From NCBI GenBank assembly GCA_038883335.1, contig JAVZMI010000003.1, positions 1-64,000 on the forward strand: a stretch of DNA of 64,000 bases, in the 5' to 3' direction. The position numbers were made by a program, and so were the translations under genes. The notes beneath the pieces were generated by a model. That model saw only the letters and a program-made list of their open reading frames with translations. It had not been told where the DNA came from and searched no databases. Positions 53,301-62,786 of this stretch are shown one piece after another; position 1 is the first letter of the stretch, and each line of letters opens with the position of its first letter. The stretch comes from Candidatus Bathyarchaeia archaeon. GTDB lineage: Archaea > Thermoproteota > Bathyarchaeia > Hecatellales > Hecatellaceae.

Positions 53301-53864
53301 ATGGTTCTGGGCTGTAACCTAATCATAACAAGCTCAAGGGACCCCGCTCCCCCAGCTAGGACAATGATGCGAGATTTGCACGCCGTCATACCTGGCTCTA
53401 TCAGAGTCACCCGTGGAAAGCTCAACATGAAAGGGTTGGCGGAGTACGCTAACAGACTCGAGGCTAGCAATGTTATTGTAATTGAAAGTTGGAGGGGCGG
53501 AGTTGGATGCATAAGGTTTTACCGGGTAGGAGACGCCAAGTTGACGGCAGTCCCACCGATATTGTATGTAAAAGGTTATCGTCTACGCCGCGACTATCGA
53601 AAGGTTGCTCAGATGCCTAGGCGTAGACCCACTATGCTGGTTATTTTAAAACCTCAGAAGCCTTGGCTTAAGAGGTTGGCGCAAGTTTTGAGCCAAATAT
53701 TTAACGCGAAACTGGTCTCAGAAGAGTTTATTTCAACTTCCGAGGTCTTTCTCCAGATAATGGAGGATTCAGGGGTGCCGCGACTTGCCTTCTTCTCCTC
53801 AAGGAGTAAAGAGGAGGTAGGTCCATCGATAACTCTGAGAGCTATTGGTTGGGATGTGAAGTGA
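53301..53864 (+). CDS. Brix domain protein (Imp4-like), rRNA processing
   Basis: Archaeal Brix proteins help assemble ribosomal subunits. The 187-residue protein matches the family: NLIITSSRDPAPPARTMMRDL, RVTRGKLNMKGL, VIVIESWRGGVGCIRFYR and AFFSSRSKEEVGPSITLRAIGW at the end. It overlaps the following Pcc1 frame region and is followed by prefoldin, a usual archaeal neighbourhood. Confidence 0.92.
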   Translation: MVLGCNLIITSSRDPAPPARTMMRDLHAVIPGSIRVTRGKLNMKGLAEYANRLEASNVIVIESWRGGVGCIRFYRVGDAKLTAVPPILYVKGYRLRRDYRKVAQMPRRRPTMLVILKPQKPWLKRLAQVLSQIFNAKLVSEEFISTSEVFLQIMEDSGVPRLAFFSSRSKEEVGPSITLRAIGWDVK

Positions 53865-53875
53865 AGGGCGGTGCG

Positions 53876-54136
53876 ATGGCTGAGATCAACTTGAGCCTTA
53901 GTTCCGAGGCTTTGGCAAGGATAATCCTTGAGGCTCTGATGCCTGAGATCCAACGCCTTCCCACTAAAAGGTCTAAAGTAGCCTTAAAGGTTGAAGATGA
54001 TGTGTTAAGTTTACTTGTGGAAGCAGCTGATGTCTCCGCGTTAAGGGCCTCACTAAACTCCTACTGCTGGTGGATCTTATGCTTGATACGGGTCTTGGAG
54101 GAGATTGAAGGGGGAAGACATAAATCCTCTGTTTAG
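53876..54136 (+). CDS. pcc1: KEOPS complex subunit Pcc1
   Basis: Pcc1 is the dimerising subunit of KEOPS, which makes the t6A modification in tRNA. The 86-residue protein has the alpha-beta pattern with LSSEALARIILEALMPEIQ and LKVEDDVLSLLVEAADVSALRASLNSY, including the conserved ALRASLNSY helix. ATG 53876 is used, with GGCGGTG upstream, instead of an earlier GTG. Confidence 0.9.
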   Translation: MAEINLSLSSEALARIILEALMPEIQRLPTKRSKVALKVEDDVLSLLVEAADVSALRASLNSYCWWILCLIRVLEEIEGGRHKSSV

Positions 54137-54186
54137 GGGAATTATATACCTTATATAAGTATTAGGAGACTATGCGTGGGAGTAGC

Positions 54187-54549
54187 ATGAGTGAGCCTGT
54201 TGAGGTGCCTCCATACCTTCAGGAGCAACTTGCAAAGTTGCAGCAGCTACAGCAGACGCTCCAAATTATAGTCAACCAGAAGCAGCAAGTCGAGTTCGAG
54301 CTGACAGACACCACCCATGCCTTGGATGAACTCCAGAAACTCGCAGATGACGCTGTTGTCTTCAAGTCTATAGGAGCACTCCTCATTAAGAAGGATAGAC
54401 CCTCGCTTGTGAAGGAACTATCAGAGAGGAAGGAACTTCTCAATGTACGGTTGAGCGTTCTCGTGAAACAGGAAGAGAAAACTAGGGAGAAACTCCGCGA
54501 GTTAGAGCAGGAGATTCAGACAAGGTTGAGACCTGCTCAAGCCTCGTAA
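54187..54549 (+). CDS. pfdB: Prefoldin beta subunit
   Basis: Prefoldin is a jawfish-shaped chaperone. The 120-residue protein is two long coiled-coil helices with a central strand segment (TDTTHALDELQKLADDAVVFKSIGALLIKKD), typical of the beta subunit. ATG 54187 is chosen (GGGAG before it; promoter element TTATATAAG at about 54148-54157 upstream); an in-frame ATG at 54172 is less likely. Confidence 0.93.
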   Translation: MSEPVEVPPYLQEQLAKLQQLQQTLQIIVNQKQQVEFELTDTTHALDELQKLADDAVVFKSIGALLIKKDRPSLVKELSERKELLNVRLSVLVKQEEKTREKLRELEQEIQTRLRPAQAS

Positions 54550-54588
54550 GTGCCCTGAGGTTCGAACAGTCCTTGGGGCGAATCTAGA

Positions 54589-55599
54589 TTGCAGGTTAAG
54601 GCTTTAGGCAGGTTTATAGAAAAATCCAAGCCGAGGTATGGGGCTTTAATTTGTCATCGTAACTCTGATCCAGACGCTATCTTCTCGGCATATGTGCTTT
54701 CCAAACTCTTTAAGAGATTGCACTCAAGTCTCAAATGTGACATTGTTGCGGTGGATGGACCCAGTCAGGTCTCGAAGCTTCTGATGAGTGTTACACCAGT
54801 CAAGTGGGTAGATAAGTTGCGGTTAGATAAAGTTGATTTCGTCACCCTCGTAGATACTAGCACCCTAGACCAATTGGGGGAGATAGGTAAAGAGGTGGAG
54901 AGGTCTGGAAAAACCCTCATAATTGTTGACCACCATACCCCCAAAGACAAGACGCTAACGCTCTCTAAGGTAAGGATAATAGATAAGGAGGCAAAGTCTA
55001 CTTGCGAGTTGGTCTATGAACTTTGCACGCAGCTAGGCTATCGGCTCAGTAGAAGAGAGGCTTTGGCGCTCTTCTTTGGGATTGCATATGAGACTAGACA
55101 TTTCCATATAGCCAACGCTAAAACCTTTCGTATAGTAGCTGACCTGGCTGCCTCAGGTTTTGACGTAACTGAAGCTTTGGATCTAATGACGCAGCCTATG
55201 TCGCTCTCTGAAAGAGTCGCTAGACTCAAGGCGGCGAGCCGCGTAGAACTTCACAATATCCATGGATGGATCTTAGCTTTCTCTCATGTCAATTCTCATG
55301 AGGCTTCGGCAGCTAGGGGGTTGATCACGTTAGGAGCTGATGTTTCAGTTGTGGTAGGCGAGAAGGAGGGAGAGGTTAGAGTTAGCCTCAGGTCGACTGA
55401 ATCTTTCTACAAGAAGACGAGGCTACATCTTGGCCGCGATGTCGCAACCCCTATAGGGGAAGCGATTGCTGGGATTGGCGGAGGTCATGCAACAGCGGCA
55501 GGAGTGAATGGTAGGGGCGATATTTCGACAGCTAAATCTGAAGCTTTGAAAATATTAAGAGCCAAGATCCCCAAAACTGCTGAAACCACGCATACTTGA
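54589..55599 (+). CDS. DHH-family phosphoesterase (RecJ/NrnA-like)
   Basis: The 336-residue protein has a DHH domain (ICHRNSDPDAIFSAYVLSKL, LVDTSTLDQLGEI, IIVDHHTPKD) and a C-terminal DHHA1 domain with the GGHATAAG-type motif (GIGGGHATAAGVN). Such proteins hydrolyse short oligonucleotides or ssDNA. The DHH motif itself is intact. TTG start, downstream of prefoldin. Confidence 0.92.
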   Translation: MQVKALGRFIEKSKPRYGALICHRNSDPDAIFSAYVLSKLFKRLHSSLKCDIVAVDGPSQVSKLLMSVTPVKWVDKLRLDKVDFVTLVDTSTLDQLGEIGKEVERSGKTLIIVDHHTPKDKTLTLSKVRIIDKEAKSTCELVYELCTQLGYRLSRREALALFFGIAYETRHFHIANAKTFRIVADLAASGFDVTEALDLMTQPMSLSERVARLKAASRVELHNIHGWILAFSHVNSHEASAARGLITLGADVSVVVGEKEGEVRVSLRSTESFYKKTRLHLGRDVATPIGEAIAGIGGGHATAAGVNGRGDISTAKSEALKILRAKIPKTAETTHT

Positions 55600-55663
55600 G
55601 TCCAGCTTTTTCGATAGAAACTATTTTAAACCAAGCTGTTCTAGTTTTCAAACGGGGAGACAT

Positions 55664-56338
55664 GTGTACCAGCGGTCTCAAAGTAATACGCAAACTCAAT
55701 CTCTCCTCAAACCACAGGCGGGTGAACTGCCCCTGAGATACTTCGACGGAACAGTTGAAGAGATATTAGAGAGGACTAGAAGCTCTCTGGAGAGAATCGA
55801 CCGAAGCCAGATAGCGAAACTCATTGATATCTTACTGGAGGCTAAGGATAATGAGAGGAAGGTGATGGTGCTTGGTGCCGGTCGGAGCGGCTTAGTAGCG
55901 CGATCCTTCGCAATGAGGCTTATGCACCTCACCTTCCGCGTTCACGTTATCGGCGAGACCATCACACCAGCTATGGAGAAGAACGATCTTTTATTTGCTA
56001 TCTCGGGGTCTGGGTCGACGACTGTGATTGTTGCAGCGGCGAAGATTGCAAAGCAAGTTGGCGCGAAAATTTTGGCATTAACATCTTATCCGAATTCCCC
56101 TTTGGGCAGGATGGCTGATCACTCAGTGGTTATACGTGGGCGTACAAAGCTGGCTGAGAAGAAAGATTACTTCTCTAGGCAGATCCTGGGCGTTCATGAA
56201 CCCCTCGCCCCACTAGGCACAATATTTGAGACAGCTGCTCAGATCTTCCTAGACGCTTTGGTTGTTGCATTGATGCATAGGCTTGGTAAGACTGAAGAAG
56301 ATTTGAAGAGACTCCACGCCACAATAGAGCCACCATAA
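55664..56338 (+). CDS. hxlB: 6-phospho-3-hexuloisomerase
   Basis: This SIS-domain enzyme interconverts hexulose 6-phosphate and fructose 6-phosphate and, in archaea, works with HxlA in pentose supply and formaldehyde handling. The 224-residue protein has VLGAGRSGLVARSFAMRLMHL, VIGETITPAMEKNDLLFAISGSG and EPLAPLGTIFET. No hxlA gene is adjacent. GTG start with GGGGAGA upstream. Confidence 0.92.
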   Translation: MYQRSQSNTQTQSLLKPQAGELPLRYFDGTVEEILERTRSSLERIDRSQIAKLIDILLEAKDNERKVMVLGAGRSGLVARSFAMRLMHLTFRVHVIGETITPAMEKNDLLFAISGSGSTTVIVAAAKIAKQVGAKILALTSYPNSPLGRMADHSVVIRGRTKLAEKKDYFSRQILGVHEPLAPLGTIFETAAQIFLDALVVALMHRLGKTEEDLKRLHATIEPP

Positions 56339-56569
56339 GCCGTAGATAGTTAGAGTTGGAATGCTCTTCGCGGTCAGGTCTCGGAATTATAAATCCCACA
56401 AAGGAGGGGGCAGGTTCGTATCTGGGACCTCCTCTCATTGCCTCAAGTTTATTACGCTAAACCGTATTGTAGTATGCTAGGCGGCGAGCCAAGTTAGCTT
56501 ATAGGGCTGGGCGAAGTCAAGCTGATCAGTATAGGCAACATCTACTAACGTTAGGCTGGTATATTGGGA

Positions 56570-57622
56570 ATGGGTGATGTTAAGTTCAGTAAGAGGAGCT
56601 GCTTAGCGAGGTTGCTGAGCCCGCTCTCAAATTTTAGTCTCGAAACTCAACTTGTAGAGTATAGGAGCGACCCTCTAACAGGAAGACGGTGTAGGATAAA
56701 CTTGAAGCGGACAGAGAGGGTTAAGCAGACGGTGGAGGTTGAAAAACATGATAGGGAGCTTACGGAAGTAATAATGAAGACCAGAGAAGGCTGTTTCTTC
56801 TGCCCAGAGAACCTTGAGAGTAAGACGCCGAAATTCCCTCCAGACTTGATACAGGAGGGTAAGTTGAGAGTTGGCTCAGCATGCCTTTTCCCAAACTTGT
56901 ACCCGTTTGGAGAACATCACGCGGTCGGGGTGTTCTCAGGCGTGCATTATCTGAGGCTAGACCAGTTCCAGCCAAAGCTGATAAGCGACTGCTTTAAGGT
57001 CTGTCTAGAATACTTGATGAGGATTCATGTTAAACAGCCGGATGTACGCTACGGGCTGATAAGCTGGAACCAGATGCACCCAGCTGGGGCTAGCATTATA
57101 CACCCTCACCTTCAGGTTCTAGCTGACCGGTGGCCCACCTCTCAGGTGGAGGAGCTACTTGTAAAGAGCGAGGCTTACTATGAGAAGTATAAGAGCAACT
57201 ACTGGTCTGACTTGGTCTCGGTGGAGAAGGAGAATGCGACTAGGCTAGTTGGAGAGACAGGGGCTGTGACTTGGTTGGCCAGCTATGCACCACAAGGTAA
57301 CACTGAGGTTTTAGGTGTCTTCTCAGGTGTTTCAAATTTATCTGGACTGAAAGATTCTCACCTAGCGGATCTCTGCCTGGGACTGTCGAAGATTTTGAAG
57401 GGATATCATGATAAGGGGGTTAGGAGCTTCAATATGACAGTTTACTCAGGCCCTATTGGCGAAGATCTTGAGTATTATTCTCTAAATTTGAAGCTCATGT
57501 CGAGACCTTCTCCAAGCCCCTTCTACACTTGTGACACGGGTTTTATGGAGCGGCTTCACTATGAGCCTGTTATTGAGCGGAGACCCGAAGAAACGGCTGA
57601 GGAGCTGAAGAAATACTTCTAG
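56570..57622 (+). CDS. GalT-like nucleotidyltransferase (HIT superfamily)
   Basis: The 350-residue protein resembles galactose-1-phosphate uridylyltransferase. It has CFFCPEN (zinc pair), LFPNLYPFGEHHAVGVFS, SWNQMHPAGASIIHPHLQV with the catalytic HPH, and SLNLKLMSRPSPSPFYTCD near the end. Archaeal members often act in sugar-nucleotide metabolism, but the donor is unclear. ATG 56570; the TTG two codons earlier is an alternative. Confidence 0.86.
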   Translation: MGDVKFSKRSCLARLLSPLSNFSLETQLVEYRSDPLTGRRCRINLKRTERVKQTVEVEKHDRELTEVIMKTREGCFFCPENLESKTPKFPPDLIQEGKLRVGSACLFPNLYPFGEHHAVGVFSGVHYLRLDQFQPKLISDCFKVCLEYLMRIHVKQPDVRYGLISWNQMHPAGASIIHPHLQVLADRWPTSQVEELLVKSEAYYEKYKSNYWSDLVSVEKENATRLVGETGAVTWLASYAPQGNTEVLGVFSGVSNLSGLKDSHLADLCLGLSKILKGYHDKGVRSFNMTVYSGPIGEDLEYYSLNLKLMSRPSPSPFYTCDTGFMERLHYEPVIERRPEETAEELKKYF

Positions 57623-57688
57623 CAGGGATAAGTGAATACGCCATTTGCAGCTAAGTTTTAGATGGAAAAGTCAACTTCATTTTACAGT

Positions 57689-57703
57689 ATCCCATATTGG
57701 GAT
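57689..57703. repeat. Palindrome upstream of EF-2
   Basis: ATCCCA-TAT-TGGGAT is a perfect inverted repeat about 60 bp before the EF-2 promoter box. It may be an operator or part of the preceding gene's terminator. Confidence 0.35.
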
Positions 57704-57817
57704 CAGCGGCCACACATCAGGGCTCTAACAGCCTGAACTAGAGGGTTATGACCGCAAGTTTTTTTAAAGGGCCGTGAAATAGATGGTTGCTCCAGTCCCC
57801 ATCTGGGAGGACTATCC

Positions 57818-60007
57818 ATGCCTAAATTCAAGACAGCTGCAGAGATCCATAAGATAGTTCAGAACCTCAAGTATGTTAGAAACGCCGGAATAATTGCCCA
57901 CGTAGACCATGGGAAGACTACCCTTACAGACTCTCTCCTTTCAGCCGCAGGTCTCCTCTCACCCAGCGTAGCTGGGCAGGCTTTAGCCCTAGACTATCTG
58001 GAGGAGGAGCAGAAACGGCAGATGACCATCAAAGCGGCGAACATCAGCTTATACTATGAACGCGGTGGGGCTCCATACGTAATTAACCTGATTGACACGC
58101 CAGGCCACGTGGACTTCACTGGTAGGGTTACTAGATCGCTCCGCGCCATCGACGGCTGCGTGGTGGTGGTCGACGCGGTAGAAGAGGTGATGGTTCAAAC
58201 CGAAACAGTCACACGGCAGGCACTTGAGGAGAGGGTGCGACCGACTCTTTACATTAACAAGATCGACCGTCTAATTAAGGAGCTCAAGTTAACGCCGAAG
58301 CAGGTGGAAGAGAAGCTCCTTAGAATAATCCGCGACTTTAATAATCTTATAGAGCTCTATGGAGAGGCAGATTTCCGTGGGCGGTGGAAGGTCAGCCCCA
58401 CAGGGGGTACTGTTGCCTTTGGTTCTGCGAAGGACCGTTGGGGTATCACGACCGATATTGCCCAGAAGAAAGGGATAAAGTTCTCGGATATTGTAGCCAT
58501 GTACCAGGACGGTGATATTAGGGAGTTAGTTGAGAAGGCGCCACTCCACGAAGCAATCCTGAGCATGATCATAGACCACATGCCAGACCCCCCTACAGCC
58601 CAGAAGTACAGGATACCTAAGATCTGGCAGGGAGACCCCAACAGTGATGTAGGACAAGCCATGATCAATTGTGACAGGCAGGGCCCAGCAGTTATGTGTG
58701 TAACTAACATAGTCGTAGACCCCCAAGCCGGTGTTGTGGCCACAGGTAGACTCTTCTCAGGGGAGATAAATAGCGGAGATACCCTCCATCTAATCGGCGC
58801 GAGAACCGCTCAGAGGGTTCAACAGGTATGTATTTATATGGGACAATTCCGTGAGGTGGTCGGCGGTCTTCCATGTGGGAACATACCTGCTTTGCTTGGG
58901 TTGGAGAGTGCAAAGGCGGGGGAGACTATCTCATCCGTTAAGGGCATAGTCCCATTCGAGCAACTTCAATATGTAAGTGAACCTGTAGTCACTGTGGCTG
59001 TGGAGCCGAAACATAGCAAAGATCTGCCCCGCCTCGTCGATTTTCTCACGAAACTCTCTATAGAGGACCCGAACCTTGTCACTAAGATTAACGAGGAGAC
59101 CGGGGAGTATCTGATCTCGGGGATGGGGCAACTCCACCTAGAGATAGCTACTACTTGGATACAGAAGGCAGGCTTGGAGATAACAACCTCAAAGCCGATA
59201 GTATTATACCGAGAGACAGTACGGAAGAGAGGCCAGGTCTTCGAAGGTAAGTCACCCAATAAACATAACAGAATCTTCGCAGAAGTCTCCCCCCTGGAGC
59301 CTGAAGTTGTAGAAATGATTAGGAAGGGAGAGATCTCCGACTACACCGACCGGAGCAAACTTGCAAAAGCCTTACGGGAGGTAGGCTGGGAGGCTGACGA
59401 GGCGAAGGGGGTCTGGCGGATAGACGAGCGTGCCAACATCCTCGTGGATGTTACTAAAGGAATTCAGAGGCTTGATGTAGTGAAAGACTCTATAGTCTCC
59501 GCTTTCAACTGGAGCATTGAGGAGGGCCCTCTAGCTCACGAGCTGGTCAGAGGTGTAAAGGTTAGGTTACTAGACGCTCAGATCCATGAAGACCCAGTTC
59601 ATACAGGCCCAGCACAGATAATACCTGCGACACGCAGATCCATCTACGCTAGCTTCCTCTCAGCTGACCCAACCCTCATGGAGCCTATTCTAAAGATCAC
59701 CGTAAAAGTTCCAGCCGATCAGGTGGGTAATGTTACTAGGATCATAGTCGGTAAGAGAGGCAAGATAATCTCGATGGAGCAGAAAGAGCACTTGATGTAC
59801 GTGATCGGGGAGCTCCCGACACCGGAGACATTTGATCTATCAGAGGCTATGAGAAGCGCTACAGCAGGGAAAGCCTTCTGGGGGACTGAGTTCTTCAGAT
59901 GGGAGTTCGTACCCACCTCTCTGATAGGTGGGCTAATTCAAGATATAAGGAAACGTAAGGGGTTGTCTCCAGAGCCACCCAAGATAAGTGATTTCGCTGA
60001 AGCCTAA
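57818..60007 (+). CDS. fusA: Translation elongation factor EF-2
   Basis: EF-2 drives translocation on the ribosome. The 729-residue protein has G motifs (AHVDHGKTTL, DTPGHVDFTGRV, NKIDR) and all EF-2 domains. The switch I helix reads EEEQKRQMTIKAA. The diphthamide loop is IHEDPVHTGPAQIIP, with His present but with Thr where HRG is usual. The HEDxxH form is that of TACK archaea. A TTTTTAAAGG promoter box lies near 57761 and GGGAGG precedes the ATG. It is monocistronic. Confidence 0.97.
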   Translation: MPKFKTAAEIHKIVQNLKYVRNAGIIAHVDHGKTTLTDSLLSAAGLLSPSVAGQALALDYLEEEQKRQMTIKAANISLYYERGGAPYVINLIDTPGHVDFTGRVTRSLRAIDGCVVVVDAVEEVMVQTETVTRQALEERVRPTLYINKIDRLIKELKLTPKQVEEKLLRIIRDFNNLIELYGEADFRGRWKVSPTGGTVAFGSAKDRWGITTDIAQKKGIKFSDIVAMYQDGDIRELVEKAPLHEAILSMIIDHMPDPPTAQKYRIPKIWQGDPNSDVGQAMINCDRQGPAVMCVTNIVVDPQAGVVATGRLFSGEINSGDTLHLIGARTAQRVQQVCIYMGQFREVVGGLPCGNIPALLGLESAKAGETISSVKGIVPFEQLQYVSEPVVTVAVEPKHSKDLPRLVDFLTKLSIEDPNLVTKINEETGEYLISGMGQLHLEIATTWIQKAGLEITTSKPIVLYRETVRKRGQVFEGKSPNKHNRIFAEVSPLEPEVVEMIRKGEISDYTDRSKLAKALREVGWEADEAKGVWRIDERANILVDVTKGIQRLDVVKDSIVSAFNWSIEEGPLAHELVRGVKVRLLDAQIHEDPVHTGPAQIIPATRRSIYASFLSADPTLMEPILKITVKVPADQVGNVTRIIVGKRGKIISMEQKEHLMYVIGELPTPETFDLSEAMRSATAGKAFWGTEFFRWEFVPTSLIGGLIQDIRKRKGLSPEPPKISDFAEA

Positions 60008-60200
60008 CTCAGCAGATTCACTCATGGGAACCCCCACCACCTCTCGGCTATCGTTGTCAAGACCCGCGGAGCACAGTAATTGACGCCGTGGTGATGACCC
60101 AACTACCCCTCCAACTCTAGGGTGGCTGGGTTAAGTGGAAACTATTGAAAACTCAAGTATGCCCCTAGCGGTGAAGGGCGCTTATCGATGGGGGAGCTAG

Positions 60201-61085
60201 TTGAGACTTAGCCGCTTCAGTTCCCTAAGAGAAACCTTCTGCACCTGCCCCCCAAAATATAATCTAAACACTTACCTAGGCCGTTGCGGCCACCGTTGCC
60301 TCTACTGCTATGCAGTCAAGTTCCCCAGTTTTAACGGTCCGCCGAGACCTAGGCTGAACCTTCTCCATCTAATAGCGGACGCAGCTGCGTCTACGAGACC
60401 TAAGTTGCCGGTTATGTTAAGCGACTGCACCGACCCATATCAACCACTAGAGGCTCGATATAAGATAACTCGCGTTTGTGTGGATGCTCTGGTGACGCAG
60501 GGCTTCCCACTTCTGATAGTTACGAAATCAGACCTTGTAGTTCGAGATCTGGATCTACTCCGAAAATCGAGGGCTGTTGTGGCATTCACTATTACGACCC
60601 TTCGCAAAGACCTAGCCAGTCTTGTTGAGCCGGGCGCGCCAACACCGTCCAGACGGATCGCCGCCTTAAAAAGCGTCGCGGAATCCGGGGTATACACTGC
60701 CGCAAGGATAGACCCCCTGATCCCCACATTCAATGATGATCTTAAGGAGATTAGAGAGCTTGTTGCCGCCTTGAAGGATGCTGGTGCAAGGCACATCACA
60801 GTCTCGACTCTTAAACCAGTCCGCGGCTTCTTCAATCGCCTAGAGCGTGCAGATCGAGAACTTGCCGATGTTCTGAGGAGGATCTACTCCGCTGGGGAGC
60901 TAAGGTTAGGTTACTTGTATCTCCCCGCCCCCATAAGGCAGAGGATGGTTGAGGAGGTGAGGGGGGTAGTGCTCGGTTACGGTTTGAGCTTCTCCAGTTG
61001 TAGAGAGGGGTTACCACATTTTAACACGTCAACTTGCGACGGCTCATCTTATTGCAGACCTGAGTACCCCTTAATCACACGATAG
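60201..61085 (+). CDS. Radical SAM protein (SplB/Rv2578c-type)
   Basis: The 294-residue protein has a radical SAM cluster motif of the form CxxxCxxC in LGRCGHRCLYCYA, and the KLPVMLSDCTDPYQPLEARY and ARIDPLIPTFNDDLKEIREL segments of the photoproduct-lyase-like DNA-repair group. No substrate can be assigned. TTG start with GGGGGAG five bases upstream. A Cys-rich tail (SCREG, STCDGSSYCRPE) may bind a second cluster. Confidence 0.85.
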   Translation: MRLSRFSSLRETFCTCPPKYNLNTYLGRCGHRCLYCYAVKFPSFNGPPRPRLNLLHLIADAAASTRPKLPVMLSDCTDPYQPLEARYKITRVCVDALVTQGFPLLIVTKSDLVVRDLDLLRKSRAVVAFTITTLRKDLASLVEPGAPTPSRRIAALKSVAESGVYTAARIDPLIPTFNDDLKEIRELVAALKDAGARHITVSTLKPVRGFFNRLERADRELADVLRRIYSAGELRLGYLYLPAPIRQRMVEEVRGVVLGYGLSFSSCREGLPHFNTSTCDGSSYCRPEYPLITR

Positions 61086-61129
61086 GTGGGACGGAAAGGT
61101 TTTAAGGCTCTACTCGCGGTCTTAGTTCT

Positions 61130-61477
61130 ATGGCTTTCAGAGATCTCTTTGAGGATGCCATAGTGAAATTTAACGACCGCGCCAAGACGAACCCTGACTA
61201 CCAAGAAGTTTTGCGAGAGTACAATGGAAGGACTGTTAGCTTTCAGATAGAAGATGACACCACCTATGTGATCTCTATATCCATGGAAGGCTCGAGTTTA
61301 ACGGTCTCCCCTCAAAATTCGAAGGAGGATATGGTCCTCCAGACCTCAAAAAGCATCATGGACAAAATGATTAATGAGAGAAAGGTAGACGCAATGGACC
61401 TATTGATGGGAAGGATCAAAGTTAAAAACATAACTCTCAAAGAAGTCTCTGTAATTAAAAAGTTGCTGAAGATCTAA
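61130..61477 (+). CDS. SCP2 sterol-carrier-like domain protein
   Basis: This 115-residue protein fits a stand-alone SCP2 lipid-binding domain: VSFQIEDDTTYVISISMEGSSLTV, VLQTSKSIMDKMINERKVDAMDLLMGRIKVK and a final helix. It probably binds a hydrophobic ligand; which one is unknown. ATG start. Confidence 0.8.
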   Translation: MAFRDLFEDAIVKFNDRAKTNPDYQEVLREYNGRTVSFQIEDDTTYVISISMEGSSLTVSPQNSKEDMVLQTSKSIMDKMINERKVDAMDLLMGRIKVKNITLKEVSVIKKLLKI

Positions 61478-61522
61478 ATCCACCTAAAAACAAGCCGACT
61501 TCCGCTCAGCCATGCATTTTGT

Positions 61523-62338
61523 CTAGCATCTTATCACAGTTCCAAGCCCTTCCTCACCGAGCAACGCCCTCTTCAGCATTCCAGGGTTAGCTGCGTTTAT
61601 GATCTCAGAAGTGACACCTATCTTGGCTATTTGGAGTAATTTCTTGACTTTGAGCGCCATGCCACCTGTAACATCGATCCCCGAAGAGCCTGCCAAATAT
61701 TTTTCGATCTCATCTATATTGCGGGGAGTTATCTCGGGGATAATCTTCGCGGAAGCACTCGACGGGTCGCCGGCATATACGCCATCAACTACACCGCACA
61801 TAATTATTTTTTTAGGTTTAAATTCTCCTTCATCGGAGAATTTTCTTGTAATATAACTTAAGATCTCTTCGGTAGAGATTATTGAGAAATTCCGTGCCGA
61901 ATCAAATCCAATGTCGCCGTAGGGCACGGGTATCATGTTGTAGTGGAGCGATCTCCTAATCGGTTCAAGATACATGTACTGGATGAGACCAGATTCTGCC
62001 ACACAACAGTTTGATGGGTTTATGGATAAGGCGTTCTCGCCCGCGTCGATTAGGGCACGGACAACCATTCTATTTAACCTAGCGGCAGCATCTTGAACCT
62101 CCGCAACTCCTCTATAACTTCTAGAGCCTATAACACCTTTGTGCAGTTGGTACTCTCTTGCTGGCGTGTGAGGAAATGACCCGCCACCGTGGCTGACGAT
62201 CAACTTGATACTACTGTTCCCTCTCGCGTAATGGATCTCTTCAGCTAGCCTTTTCATTACGTCCAGCCTTGCTGTGAAAGGTTTCGTTTTATCGGTTATT
62301 AAGGAGCCGCCAAGTTTTAATAGAATGAGATCCTCCAT
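61523..62338 (-). CDS. ipk: Isopentenyl phosphate kinase
   Basis: IPK phosphorylates isopentenyl phosphate to the diphosphate, the last step of the archaeal modified mevalonate pathway. The 271-residue amino-acid-kinase-fold protein has ILLKLGGSLITDKTKP, IVSHGGGSFPHTPAREYQLHKG (with the catalytic His) and MCGVVDGVYAGDP, plus SGIDVTGGMALKVK. Located 19 bp downstream of the phosphomevalonate dehydratase genes on the same strand, matching the pathway. Confidence 0.95.
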   Translation of the reverse strand: MEDLILLKLGGSLITDKTKPFTARLDVMKRLAEEIHYARGNSSIKLIVSHGGGSFPHTPAREYQLHKGVIGSRSYRGVAEVQDAAARLNRMVVRALIDAGENALSINPSNCCVAESGLIQYMYLEPIRRSLHYNMIPVPYGDIGFDSARNFSIISTEEILSYITRKFSDEGEFKPKKIIMCGVVDGVYAGDPSSASAKIIPEITPRNIDEIEKYLAGSSGIDVTGGMALKVKKLLQIAKIGVTSEIINAANPGMLKRALLGEEGLGTVIRC

Positions 62339-62357
62339 TCACCCAGCCTTCTAGCCT

Positions 62358-62786
62358 TCATGAATAAGCATACTCAGTGCTACTAGAGTGTGCTTTATAC
62401 AATTCTATTATGCCTTTGTCTGCATCTAAAAATAACCTGTCCCCGTCGCTAATTTTTTCTATGTCGATTTTATCGATGCAAGGTATCTCGGAGATTATCG
62501 CTCCCACGGCCACAACTGTCTCACATTCTTTGTTAACTATGGCGGCTGGTGCCTTTCCATTCTTTTTAAGTCTGTATAATGTGTAAGAACCTACACTCGA
62601 CCCCTTACCTTGAGAGAATACTAAAATTGCCCCGGCTATACATTTACCTTCTAAAGGGTGACCTTTCTCGATGATAACCCCTGTATCTGGGTCTACACCG
62701 CCATAAAAAGAGACACCTTCTCTGCTTACCAGCGCGGTGCCCTCAACCTTTCCTGGGCTGATCTTCCTACCCTTCAACTCGATCAC
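62358..62786 (-). CDS. Phosphomevalonate dehydratase small subunit (aconitase X swivel)
   Basis: This 142-residue swivel domain pairs with the large subunit to dehydrate mevalonate 5-phosphate to trans-anhydromevalonate phosphate. Typical segments are GRKISPGKVEGTALVSREGVSFYGG, IIEKGHPLEGKCIAGAILVFSQGKGSSVGS and EIPCIDKI. GTG at 62786 gives a GTGA overlap with the large-subunit stop and has GGCGGTGGG before it; a longer frame from 62810 is less likely. Confidence 0.92.
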   Translation of the reverse strand: MIELKGRKISPGKVEGTALVSREGVSFYGGVDPDTGVIIEKGHPLEGKCIAGAILVFSQGKGSSVGSYTLYRLKKNGKAPAAIVNKECETVVAVGAIISEIPCIDKIDIEKISDGDRLFLDADKGIIELYKAHSSSTEYAYS

